The position numbers and the translations under genes are program-made. A stretch of 44,527 nt of DNA. Source: Desmonostoc muscorum FACHB-395. GTDB lineage: Bacteria > Cyanobacteriota > Cyanobacteriia > Cyanobacteriales > Nostocaceae. Positions 15,621-23,066 of the stretch are shown in pieces. The stretch's first letter is position 1, and each line of letters opens with the position of its first letter. The DNA is taken from NCBI RefSeq assembly GCF_014698035.1, contig NZ_JACJSF010000066.1, forward strand, positions 1 through 44,527. Reading direction: 5' to 3'. The notes beneath the pieces were generated by a model that made no database searches, had not been told where the DNA came from, and worked only from the letters and a program-made list of their open reading frames with translations.

Positions 15621-16727
15621 TTATAACCAACTGTGATTAATTTTAATTCCTCGGCTTTGCATTACTTTTTCAAATAAATCTGTTGGGAGTGCTTCTTCCA
15701 CAGCAAAAACACCTGGTTTATGGAGTTTTCCTTCTAGTAACAATTGGGCAATACTACCTGTGCCACAACCAGAAGCCACGGCTGTATTTTCATGCACTAC
15801 CGTTGAACAATAAACGGCAGTTTTACCATCTTTTTGCCCTGTAACTTCTGAACGAACTGCTACCCCAATTCCACTAAAATTATTAGTGAAATCTGTCATC
15901 GAATGGCTGACATGAGATAGAAATTCAATCATGTAACGACGCTGCATTAACCATTTGGGAAAAATATGTGCCGCAATCCAAGTTAGGTGATTGTAAAAAT
16001 CGGGAACAGAGCCAAACTTAGTAATTACAGTTTTTACTGATGGGAAAGCTTTGGGCAATGTAAAGGTTTCTGGCATATCAAACCAGTAGACTCCGGTGCG
16101 TTGATATGGAGGTGGAAACTCAACTATTTCTCTTTCACTATAAGGCTTGATTATTTCCCACTTCCCATCTATCCAAGCCTCAAAAGGATACTGCAACCCA
16201 AGAAAAGTTGTCCGCATCACTGTAATGCCAGCACCACCAGAACCAGAAACTAAATAACTTAAATGGATCTTCTCTGGTTTATCAAATTCTTCAACACCTT
16301 GACGCACCATGCTGTTAGAAATACCAGGAAAAATGCCAGTATTAATAATTGCCGTCACACCAGCAGCAGCAGCTTTTTCACTAAAATGGAGAGCTTTGCT
16401 GGTATAGGAACGATGGTCACTGACATCTACATAATTAACGCCTTTAGCAATACAGGTTTCGAGAACATTAGTATCTCGATAGTGAAATGGGCCAGCACAA
16501 TGAATGACTAAGTTAGAGTTTGCGATCGCATCTCGCAATTTGTCAACTTCTGCCAAGTCCAATACCAAAAACTGTACTTGTCCTCCCGAAGACAAGCTGA
16601 CAGCCTTCCCAAACTCCGCAGAACGTCCGGTAATTGTAATTTGAGCCTGCGTATGGTTAGCGAGATCCTGAGCAACACTGCTACCAATCCGCCCTCGTCC
16701 ACCAAGAATTAAAACTCTGTCTGTCAT
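15621..16727 (-). CDS. Saccharopine dehydrogenase-like NAD(P)-binding oxidoreductase
   Basis: A 368-residue soluble protein. The N-terminal Rossmann domain has VLILGGRGRIGSSVAQDL (GGXGXXG) and later SNLVIHCAGPFHY and VNYVDVSDHRSY, the pattern of the saccharopine dehydrogenase NADP-binding family. The middle includes INTGIFPGISNSMVRQG. In such proteins the fold is shared by lysine-pathway enzymes, but most cyanobacterial members have no proven substrate, so I do not assign lysine metabolism. It lies 118 bases downstream of crtD on the same strand, so the two might be co-transcribed; a link to carotenoid chemistry is conceivable but unproven. Confidence 0.82.
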   Translation of the reverse strand: MTDRVLILGGRGRIGSSVAQDLANHTQAQITITGRSAEFGKAVSLSSGGQVQFLVLDLAEVDKLRDAIANSNLVIHCAGPFHYRDTNVLETCIAKGVNYVDVSDHRSYTSKALHFSEKAAAAGVTAIINTGIFPGISNSMVRQGVEEFDKPEKIHLSYLVSGSGGAGITVMRTTFLGLQYPFEAWIDGKWEIIKPYSEREIVEFPPPYQRTGVYWFDMPETFTLPKAFPSVKTVITKFGSVPDFYNHLTWIAAHIFPKWLMQRRYMIEFLSHVSHSMTDFTNNFSGIGVAVRSEVTGQKDGKTAVYCSTVVHENTAVASGCGTGSIAQLLLEGKLHKPGVFAVEEALPTDLFEKVMQSRGIKINHSWL

Positions 16728-16845
16728 TACTCCAGATTCGCAACACTAACCTTATTTCATCAGTTTTGCGTCCTGTTTGCCATCGGTTATAAGTATGATT
16801 TATAGCATTTCACGGTGTTATGTAAAGTAGCACAGATATGCACCT

Positions 16846-18360
16846 TTACATTTGCGTCTCAATTTGCCTAACTACCGTCAGCGCCGAATAACTCACCCCA
16901 GCCGTACCTTCGCCGGGATGGGTGGAATCACCAACTAACCACAAATGCTGGATTGGTGTCCGATTGGCGAAACCAAAGGGTCCAAAGGTGGGAATCCTTT
17001 GACCAATACCACCAACTATACCGCGATCGCGGGCTGTGAAATGGGCAAAGGTGCGCGGTGTTGCCGCTTCTTGATGAATAATCGTTTCTGGTTTGAGATA
17101 GAAGTATTGGGCAAGACGAGCGATCGCTTCTTGGGTAAACTTTTCTTTTAATTCTTCATAATCGTCAGTCTGCCACCACTGTGCAGGATCGACAAATGAA
17201 GAAGCAATAATTGTCGCTTTCCCCTCCGGTGCGCGGCCATCTCCAGGATGACTGACGGAAACAAACAGGGAATTATTTTCGCCAATGGGGCCATTGACAT
17301 CGTACAAAAATTGTAAGTGCGGAGGACACCCAGGTGGAATCGCGCTAGCATCTACACCCAAATACACCACAAACGCGCCCGATGCTTGGGGTAGTTTTTC
17401 CACCCGATTTTTATATCCAGATGGTGCTTGTTCTCCCAATAACTGCACTAAGTTTTGCACGGTGACGTTGCTAACTATATGGTCTGCGGCTTCTGTCCAG
17501 ACTTCGCCAGTTTTCTGATTTCTAATGACAACAGCAGTAGCTTTGCCGTTTTCTACTTTAATTTCTTCTACAGTGTGGCGCATCAACAATTTGCCGCCAT
17601 CTCTTTCTAAGGATTGTACCAAGCGATCGCTTAATACTTGCATACTTCCCTGGAGGTGAAACAATCCTTGGGGCAGTTGTGATACACTCAACGCTGTGGC
17701 AGCATAAAGCAACGCTGTCTCGTCTGCATCCACCTGGGAGTATAGCTTCAGTTGCAAATCTAAAAAAGTCCTTAATCGCTGGTCATTTCCCAATCCACAT
17801 AACCGTAAAGCATCTCCTACCGTAAACAAAGTAAAAGGTACGGTAATTAATGTACTGGGACGCACCGCTTGCGCTAGTTGCCACAAATCCCATAAATTAC
17901 GTGGTGGTAGCACTGGATCGCGTCCTTGAAATTCCCAACTGGCATCAAACAAAGTTGCCATCAATTGCCAAAACGGTTCGCTACCAGGAAACTGCCTTTG
18001 TCGTTCCTCTTGCCATTTCTCTTGGTCGCGCCAAACATTAATCGGTGTGCTTTCCCCAGGTAAATACACCGCACAAGAAGGATCGCAAGGCGTTGCTTGT
18101 GGTAAATCTATTTCTAATTCTGAGAAAATGCGGTGGTGAATCCCCCCTGGTTCCAACCCCGCAACCTGAGTTGCGCCCACATCAAAGGTAAATCCCTGCC
18201 GTTTAAACGTCGAAGCACAGCCTCCCGGTACAAGGGCCTGATCCAAAATTAAGACGCTGTAACCTCTATGAGCTAATAATGCTCCAGCAGTCAGTCCACC
18301 TATTCCGGCACCGATAACAACGACATGAGAGTTACTTTTGTCAAGAGTATTGCTGGACAT
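16846..18360 (-). CDS. crtD: C-3',4' desaturase of carotenoid (myxol glycoside) synthesis
   Basis: A 504-residue FAD-dependent phytoene-desaturase-family enzyme. In cyanobacteria CrtD introduces the C-3',4' double bond on the way to myxol glycosides (myxoxanthophyll). The N-terminal dinucleotide fold reads VVVIGAGIGGLTAGALLA, followed by VPGGCASTFKRQGFTFDVG. The C-terminal FAD-binding part has LWLVGDSTHPGEGTAGVSY. Length and the TQVAGLEPGG region favour CrtD over the carotene isomerase CrtISO, which is the main alternative. It is membrane-associated rather than membrane-spanning. The ATG at 18360 opens the gene; an oxidoreductase gene follows on the same strand. Confidence 0.85.
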   Translation of the reverse strand: MSSNTLDKSNSHVVVIGAGIGGLTAGALLAHRGYSVLILDQALVPGGCASTFKRQGFTFDVGATQVAGLEPGGIHHRIFSELEIDLPQATPCDPSCAVYLPGESTPINVWRDQEKWQEERQRQFPGSEPFWQLMATLFDASWEFQGRDPVLPPRNLWDLWQLAQAVRPSTLITVPFTLFTVGDALRLCGLGNDQRLRTFLDLQLKLYSQVDADETALLYAATALSVSQLPQGLFHLQGSMQVLSDRLVQSLERDGGKLLMRHTVEEIKVENGKATAVVIRNQKTGEVWTEAADHIVSNVTVQNLVQLLGEQAPSGYKNRVEKLPQASGAFVVYLGVDASAIPPGCPPHLQFLYDVNGPIGENNSLFVSVSHPGDGRAPEGKATIIASSFVDPAQWWQTDDYEELKEKFTQEAIARLAQYFYLKPETIIHQEAATPRTFAHFTARDRGIVGGIGQRIPTFGPFGFANRTPIQHLWLVGDSTHPGEGTAGVSYSALTVVRQIETQM

Positions 18361-18429
18361 TGATTAGTTTCTTTAAAATTCTTAATATTCTTACTTATAA
18401 TTTTACCTTACTCTCTAAGCAGATAAAAG

Positions 18430-18553
18430 GGCGGTTAGAAACCGCGTCTACACAGACAAAACCCGCCTACGCGGGTTAAATAAAAAACCTTAATTTTTTC
18501 TTATTAGCCCACGAAGGTGGGCTTTGTTTGTGTAGCCGCGAATTCCATTCGCC
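18430..18553. mobile_element. MITE-like element with ~48-bp imperfect terminal inverted repeats
   Basis: The left end GGCGGTTAGAAACCGCG runs into CTACACAGACAAAACCCGCC. The reverse complement of the right end begins GGCGAATGGAATTCGCGG and continues into CTACACAAACAAAGCCCACC. The ends pair over about 48 positions with mismatches, and each contains a further small hairpin (AACCCGC-GCGGGTT; AGCCCAC-GTGGGCT). No transposase is encoded. It lies exactly where the YoeB-like toxin loses its similarity. Confidence 0.75.
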
Positions 18554-18800
18554 GGGTCTTAATTTGACTTTCACAACTCGCTCTTCTTCTAGCACTTCAT
18601 ATACAAGCCGATGCTGGATGTTAATTCTCCCTTGAATATGCCCCTTGTAAATCTCCTTTTAACTTTTCGTAGGCAGGAGGATTTTCATAGGGATTTTGCT
18701 CCAAAATTGCCAGAAGTTCCTCTGCTTTATGCTTGAGTGCAGATGCAGCAAGCTTTTTTGCATCTTTTTGCGATCGCTTGGTAAAACGTAATTCCCACAC
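18554..18800 (-). pseudogene. Broken YoeB/Txe-type toxin gene
   Basis: Reading from a GTG at 18800 on the minus strand gives WELRFTKRSQKDAKKLA and later EKLKGDLQGAYSR, typical of YoeB-like mRNA interferase toxins of type II addiction modules. After AYSR the frame hits a stop (18621). Shifting by one base restores RINIQHRLVYEVLEEERVVKV, the expected continuation. The normal end (RMWTHYE in relatives) is absent: near 18566 the sequence runs into the MITE at 18430-18553. The toxin is therefore frameshifted and has lost its catalytic C-terminus. The start overlaps the antitoxin stop (TAGTG), as in intact modules. Confidence 0.8.
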
Positions 18801-19047
18801 TACCAATCAAGCTTCTCTTTGGTCACACATTCTTCAACAGGAGTACGCATTCCTTCAAGAATATCTTCTCGCATTCCAGGAACTTGTAGTATGTACAACG
18901 TTTCTTGGATTGCGTTCCAGTCTTCAAGAGCAACAAGTACCGCTTGATTTTGATTACCACTAATTATTACTGGTGTGTGGATTTTGCACTTTCATTAATG
19001 ACAGCATCAAGGTGCTGTTGTGCATCATTAACATTAATCATATCCAT
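18800..19047 (-). pseudogene. Frameshifted Phd/YefM-type antitoxin gene
   Basis: From the ATG at 19047, with AGAGG about eight bases upstream, the frame reads MDMINVNDAQQHLDAVINES and stops soon after. One base would restore AKIHTPVIISGNQNQAVLV, then EDWNAIQETLYILQVPGMRE and the tail EKLDW, the classic Phd/YefM layout of a DNA-binding N-terminus and toxin-neutralising C-terminus. The lesion sits in an A-run (GCAAAATCC), and the total length of 248 is one base short of 83 codons. The gene pairs with the broken toxin downstream. A homopolymer sequencing error is the alternative explanation. Confidence 0.8.
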
Positions 19048-19268
19048 GATTGAAACCTCTTTTTTATCAAATAGAATTCAGGAGTCAGAATTCTGGAAGA
19101 GCATAGGTGAAAGAATCAGAATTTTAGACAATATTATATAGAGTAGCAGAGTTTATAAAAGGCATCGGCGCAGCTTGTCGTAGAAATCGCGTGACTAATA
19201 CACTTGAGAATTGGCAATATTTCATAGACCCTCTGTAGCAGAGGTAAACACCGCCCACGCAGTAATTA

Positions 19269-19573
19269 TTATGCATCATTCAGCACTAAATCTACTGATG
19301 ACTCGGCGGCGATTTTAAAGGGAGGATCGTAAAATCCTGCGATCGCAAGTAAGAGAGACACCACTAACAACATCACTGTCCCCTCTAACAAATCACCTTC
19401 GCCACGATGATATAGATATCTGCGCCGCATTACATCCAGAGGGATTTTTTCAGCTTCAGTAATTTTAGGCAATCTCTCATACCACTCTGGAAAAACTGCT
19501 AGTCTTCAATGCGGACTAAACCGAATTGGTTATGAACATCCGTTAAGCTGGTAATTGCTGCTATATGTTTCAT
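19269..19573 (-). pseudogene. Remnant of a cyanobacterial DUF-type (restriction-endonuclease-fold-like) protein
   Basis: From the ATG at 19573 the frame gives MKHIAAITSLTDVHNQFGL, then VRIED and a TAG stop. One base further on, in another frame, FPEWYERLPKITEAEK continues with RRRYLYHRGEG, GTVMLLVVSLLLAIAGFYD and PPFKIAAESSVDLVLND. I recall this block order from a family of about 200-residue cyanobacterial hypotheticals whose second half looks nuclease-like. Here there is an in-frame stop, a one-base deletion near TTTTTCCAGAG, and nothing after the first half. It is a truncated relic. The family assignment is from memory. Confidence 0.6.
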
Positions 19574-19762
19574 AGCTTTTCACTTTCCTGTGTATGGAAA
19601 ACCCAGCCTTCCGGTATTATGACTTCCTTTACCTTTATATATAGTGTGAGATTATTCCATTTTTTATTGCACCAGAACTACTACAATTACTATTGATGCT
19701 AGATAATGGGAAGGCTTTGACATTTTCTTCCCAATCTAGCCCGGAAACAATAACTAAGACTT

Positions 19763-21550
19763 ATGCGAACTCATTATTGCGGCGAACTCCGAAAAGAACA
19801 TATTGGAGAAACAGTTACCTTTTACGGATGGGTAGACCGTCGCCGCGATCACGGTGGTGTGATATTTTTAGATTTACGCGATCGCACTGGAATTGTCCAA
19901 ATCGTCAGCGATCCGCAACGCACCCCAGATTCCTACGAACATGCGAACGCCCTGCGAAATGAATATGTTGTCGCAATCACTGGTAGGGTAACACAACGTC
20001 CCGAAGAATCGCTGAATACCCGCATCCCCACAGGCGAGGTAGAAATCTACGCTGATAAAATTGAACTCCTCAATGCTGTCCGCAAACAGTTACCTTTCCA
20101 AGTTTCTGTCGCTGACACCGAGACAGTGCGGGAAGACTTGCGGCTGAAATATCGTTATTTGGATTTGCGACGCGAACGCATGGCGCAAAATTTGCAACTG
20201 CGTCATCAAATTGTCAAAGCCATGCGTCGTTATCTGGAAGATTTGGAAGGTTTTATCGAAGTCGAAACCCCAATACTTACCCGTTCTACCCCAGAAGGGG
20301 CGCGGGATTATGTTCTACCCAGTCGCGTCAATCCTGGTGAGTGGTATGCTTTGCCGCAATCACCCCAGCTATTTAAACAATTGCTGATGGTATCTGGCTT
20401 GGATAGATATTATCAGATTGCCCGTTGCTTTCGTGACGAAGATTTACGTGCCGACAGACAACCGGAATTTACCCAGTTGGACATGGAAATGAGCTTCATG
20501 TCCCAAGAAGAAATTATCGAACTAAACGAGAACTTAGTTTGTCATATTTTCAAAACAGTTAAAGGCATTGAGTTACAGCGCCCTTTCCCCCGTCTAACTT
20601 ACGCTGAGGGGATGGAACGTTACGGTAGTGATAAACCAGATACCCGCTATGGTTTGGAATTAGTTGATGTCTCAGATATTGTCAAAGACTCTGGTTTCAA
20701 AGTCTTTCGGGACACTGTTACTAATGGTGGTATCGTCAAAATCTTGCCCATTCCCAACGGTAACGATGTAATTTCTAATGTCCGCATTAAACCAGGTGGT
20801 GACTTATTCAAAGAAGCCAGCGAAGCCGGTGCTAAAGGTTTAGCTTATATCCGCGTCAGAGATGATGGCGAAATTGACACCATTGGCGCGATTAAAGATA
20901 ACCTTACTGAAGAACAAAAACAAGAAATTTTACGCCGCACAGGTGCTAAAGCTGGACACTTGCTGTTGTTTGGGGCTGGTGATGCTGCTACAGTTAATAA
21001 AACTTTAGATAGATTACGGCAAGCGATCGCTAAAGAATTTAACTTAATCGATCCAGATAAAATCAACTTACTCTGGATTACAGATTTCCCCATGTTCGAG
21101 TGGAATGCTGACGAAAAACGTTTAGAAGCATTGCACCACCCGTTTACAGCACCCCATCCTGATGATTTGAGCGACTTAAAAACCGCACGCGCCCAAGCTT
21201 ACGACTTAGTACTCAACGGCGTAGAAGTTGGCGGCGGAAGTCTACGGATTTATCAGCGAGAAATTCAACAGCAGGTGTTTGAAGCGATTGGTTTATCTCC
21301 AGAAGAAGCACAAAGTAAATTTGGCTTTCTCTTAGAAGCATTTGAATATGGTACACCGCCGCATGGTGGCATCGCCTACGGTTTAGATCGTTTGGTAATG
21401 TTGCTAGCTGGGGAAGAATCCATTCGAGATGTTATTGCTTTTCCGAAGACACAACAAGCGCGTTGTTTGTTAACAGATGCACCTTCAAGTGTAGATGCTA
21501 AACAGTTGAAAGAATTGCACGTTGCTTCGACTTATAAACCAAAGTCTTAG
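19763..21550 (+). CDS. aspS: Aspartyl-tRNA synthetase
   Basis: A 595-residue class II synthetase that charges tRNA-Asp (in many cyanobacteria also tRNA-Asn, feeding the amidotransferase route). The N-terminal OB-fold anticodon domain begins MRTHYCGELRKEHIGE and shows YGWVDRRRDHGGVIFLDLRD. Motif 2 is in CFRDEDLRADRQPEFTQLD and motif 3 in GIAYGLDRLVMLLAG. The bacterial GAD insertion domain lies in between (about residues 285-420). The ATG at 19763 fits the family start. The gene stands alone. Whether the enzyme discriminates Asp from Asn tRNA cannot be decided here. Confidence 0.97.
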   Translation: MRTHYCGELRKEHIGETVTFYGWVDRRRDHGGVIFLDLRDRTGIVQIVSDPQRTPDSYEHANALRNEYVVAITGRVTQRPEESLNTRIPTGEVEIYADKIELLNAVRKQLPFQVSVADTETVREDLRLKYRYLDLRRERMAQNLQLRHQIVKAMRRYLEDLEGFIEVETPILTRSTPEGARDYVLPSRVNPGEWYALPQSPQLFKQLLMVSGLDRYYQIARCFRDEDLRADRQPEFTQLDMEMSFMSQEEIIELNENLVCHIFKTVKGIELQRPFPRLTYAEGMERYGSDKPDTRYGLELVDVSDIVKDSGFKVFRDTVTNGGIVKILPIPNGNDVISNVRIKPGGDLFKEASEAGAKGLAYIRVRDDGEIDTIGAIKDNLTEEQKQEILRRTGAKAGHLLLFGAGDAATVNKTLDRLRQAIAKEFNLIDPDKINLLWITDFPMFEWNADEKRLEALHHPFTAPHPDDLSDLKTARAQAYDLVLNGVEVGGGSLRIYQREIQQQVFEAIGLSPEEAQSKFGFLLEAFEYGTPPHGGIAYGLDRLVMLLAGEESIRDVIAFPKTQQARCLLTDAPSSVDAKQLKELHVASTYKPKS

Positions 21551-21646
21551 TGAACTAAATAATTGTCTAATTAAGGTGGGCAATGCCCACTAGCCTTTTC
21601 AAGGTGGGTAAAATTTTCGGACAATAATTCCTCTTCTCTCTGTGTT

Positions 21647-21705
21647 CTCTGCGCCTCTGTGGTTCAATAAATCACTTTTAAACCGCAGAGCCACAGAGAG
21701 CGCAG
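21647..21705. repeat. Inverted dispersed repeat (ctctgcgcctctgtgg family)
   Basis: CTCTGCGCCTCTGTGGTT faces AACCGCAGAGCCACAGAGAG across a 16-base spacer. The same phrase occurs once in the element at 4671-4762. It fills part of the gap after aspS (21551-21792), which otherwise shows only the short phrase GGTGGGCAATGCCCAC and no gene. Confidence 0.6.
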
Positions 21706-21792
21706 GGAGGAAACCAGAGATTTTAGGAGTGAATTTGCAAGGCGTATTGCTTTAAGAGCGCAATTACCATAGAAAGCAAACCCTCTAAAAAC

Positions 21793-21816
21793 AAAAAAAA
21801 CCCGCTACAGCGGGTT
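21793..21816 (-). terminator. Rho-independent terminator of the 51-aa gene
   Basis: On the minus strand AACCCGCT-GT-AGCGGGTT forms an 8-bp stem followed directly by a run of Ts, 33 bases after the stop codon of the small gene. This is a textbook intrinsic terminator and supports the small gene as a real transcription unit. Confidence 0.85.
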
Positions 21817-21848
21817 ACACAACAAACTAAGAACAATGAAAACTTGAT

Positions 21849-22004
21849 TTAGCTGGAATATCTCATTTCAGCTTCAAGTTGACGAATCAGTTGTTCGTCG
21901 CCCTTTGCTCTGGCTACTTGCAAGCGATGCTCTAGGCTTTTTTGAATATTCTCTCTGTGAGCTTCTTGTGCTTTCCTGCCACTTTGTAGTCTATTTTGAT
22001 TCAT
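21849..22004 (-). CDS. Conserved small cyanobacterial protein (51 aa)
   Basis: The protein begins MNQNRLQSGRKAQEAHREN and ends LIRQLEAEMRYSS. It is highly charged and probably helical throughout, with HRLQVARAKGDEQL in the middle. The ATG at 22004 has AGAAGG eight bases upstream, and a strong intrinsic terminator follows the stop, so a short mono-cistronic gene is well supported. I recall similar small proteins in cyanobacterial genomes but no function. Proteins of this size and character often act as regulators or adaptors binding a partner enzyme; that is inference. Confidence 0.75.
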   Translation of the reverse strand: MNQNRLQSGRKAQEAHRENIQKSLEHRLQVARAKGDEQLIRQLEAEMRYSS

Positions 22005-22115
22005 AGTGATTACCTTCTTTAATTTTTCACTTTATGTCTTCTATTCATAACATAGCACATATTTTGTAGCTGTTGCTACAGAATTTTATAACTTAATGTA
22101 GATTTTAACAAAAAT

Positions 22116-22919
22116 ATGTCTGAAAAGCAGATAGATCAACAACGACTCATGACTTTTCTAAGCGATTTTGGCGATCGCGATATTTATGTAGGCGTAATGA
22201 AGGGAGTCATAGCCCAAGGCAATCCCAGGCTGAGGGTGATAGACTTAACGCACCAAATTCCACCGCAAGACATCGCCGCAGCTAGATTTTGCCTGATGAA
22301 TGCTTATCCATATTTTCCCGTTGGGACAGTGCATCTGGCAGTAGTAGATCCGGGTGTGGGAAGTAAGCGACGAGCGATCGCAGTAGAATTTGCTCAAGGG
22401 TTTCTAGTCGGCCCAGATAATGGTATCTTTAGCGGGGTACTTAATCAAACTCTGGCGATAGCAGCCGTCGAACTTACAAATCTTAACTATTGGCGAACTC
22501 CTCAACCAAGCAACACTTTTCACGGTAGAGATATTTTTGCACCAGTAGCAGCTAGTCTTGCTAGTGGTGTTTCCCTCAAACAGCTAGGACAAGAAATTGA
22601 TCCAGCAAGTTTAGTCAAACTAGATATAGCCGAGTGCAAGCAGATAAGCAATGGTGTAGTGGGTTGCATTCAATATATTGATCACTTTGGCAACCTAGTG
22701 AGCAACATTCCAGCGAGTTACGTACAAGGCAAAACTTGGTATGTGCAAGCTGCTGGGCTGAATATACCAAGTTGTAAAGCTTACAGTGATGTCAACGTGG
22801 GAGAGATACTAGCTTTAGTTGGCAGTCACGGCTGGGTAGAAATTGCCCTTAATAGCGGTAATGCTCACTCCCAGTTGCATTTAGATTGGCAAGCACCGCT
22901 TCAAGTTGTTCTAACGTGA
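22116..22919 (+). CDS. SAM hydroxide adenosyltransferase (DUF62 family)
   Basis: This enzyme family splits S-adenosylmethionine with a hydroxide ion to adenosine and methionine and is related to the fluorinating enzyme of Streptomyces. The 267-residue protein has the N-terminal SAM-binding LSDFGDRDIYVGVMKGV, then VVDPGVGS, GPDNGIFS and FHGRDIFAPVAA, all family hallmarks. IDHFGNLVSNIP marks the start of the C-terminal barrel. Its likely role is SAM turnover or control of SAM level; no partner gene is nearby. It is convergent with the AAA+ ATPase gene, with a CCCCTGCCCCCTGCCCCC-type repeat between. Confidence 0.92.
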   Translation: MSEKQIDQQRLMTFLSDFGDRDIYVGVMKGVIAQGNPRLRVIDLTHQIPPQDIAAARFCLMNAYPYFPVGTVHLAVVDPGVGSKRRAIAVEFAQGFLVGPDNGIFSGVLNQTLAIAAVELTNLNYWRTPQPSNTFHGRDIFAPVAASLASGVSLKQLGQEIDPASLVKLDIAECKQISNGVVGCIQYIDHFGNLVSNIPASYVQGKTWYVQAAGLNIPSCKAYSDVNVGEILALVGSHGWVEIALNSGNAHSQLHLDWQAPLQVVLT

Positions 22920-23066
22920 ACCAATCACACTGACTAAAACTCTTCACTTAGGTGAGTTACAAAACCCAAGAATCACGCATCATATCATCAAATATAGCGT
23001 TGCATATTTGCGGAATGATTTGGCAACTTCTAAAATTCCCCCCTGCTCCCCTGCCCCCTGCCCCCT

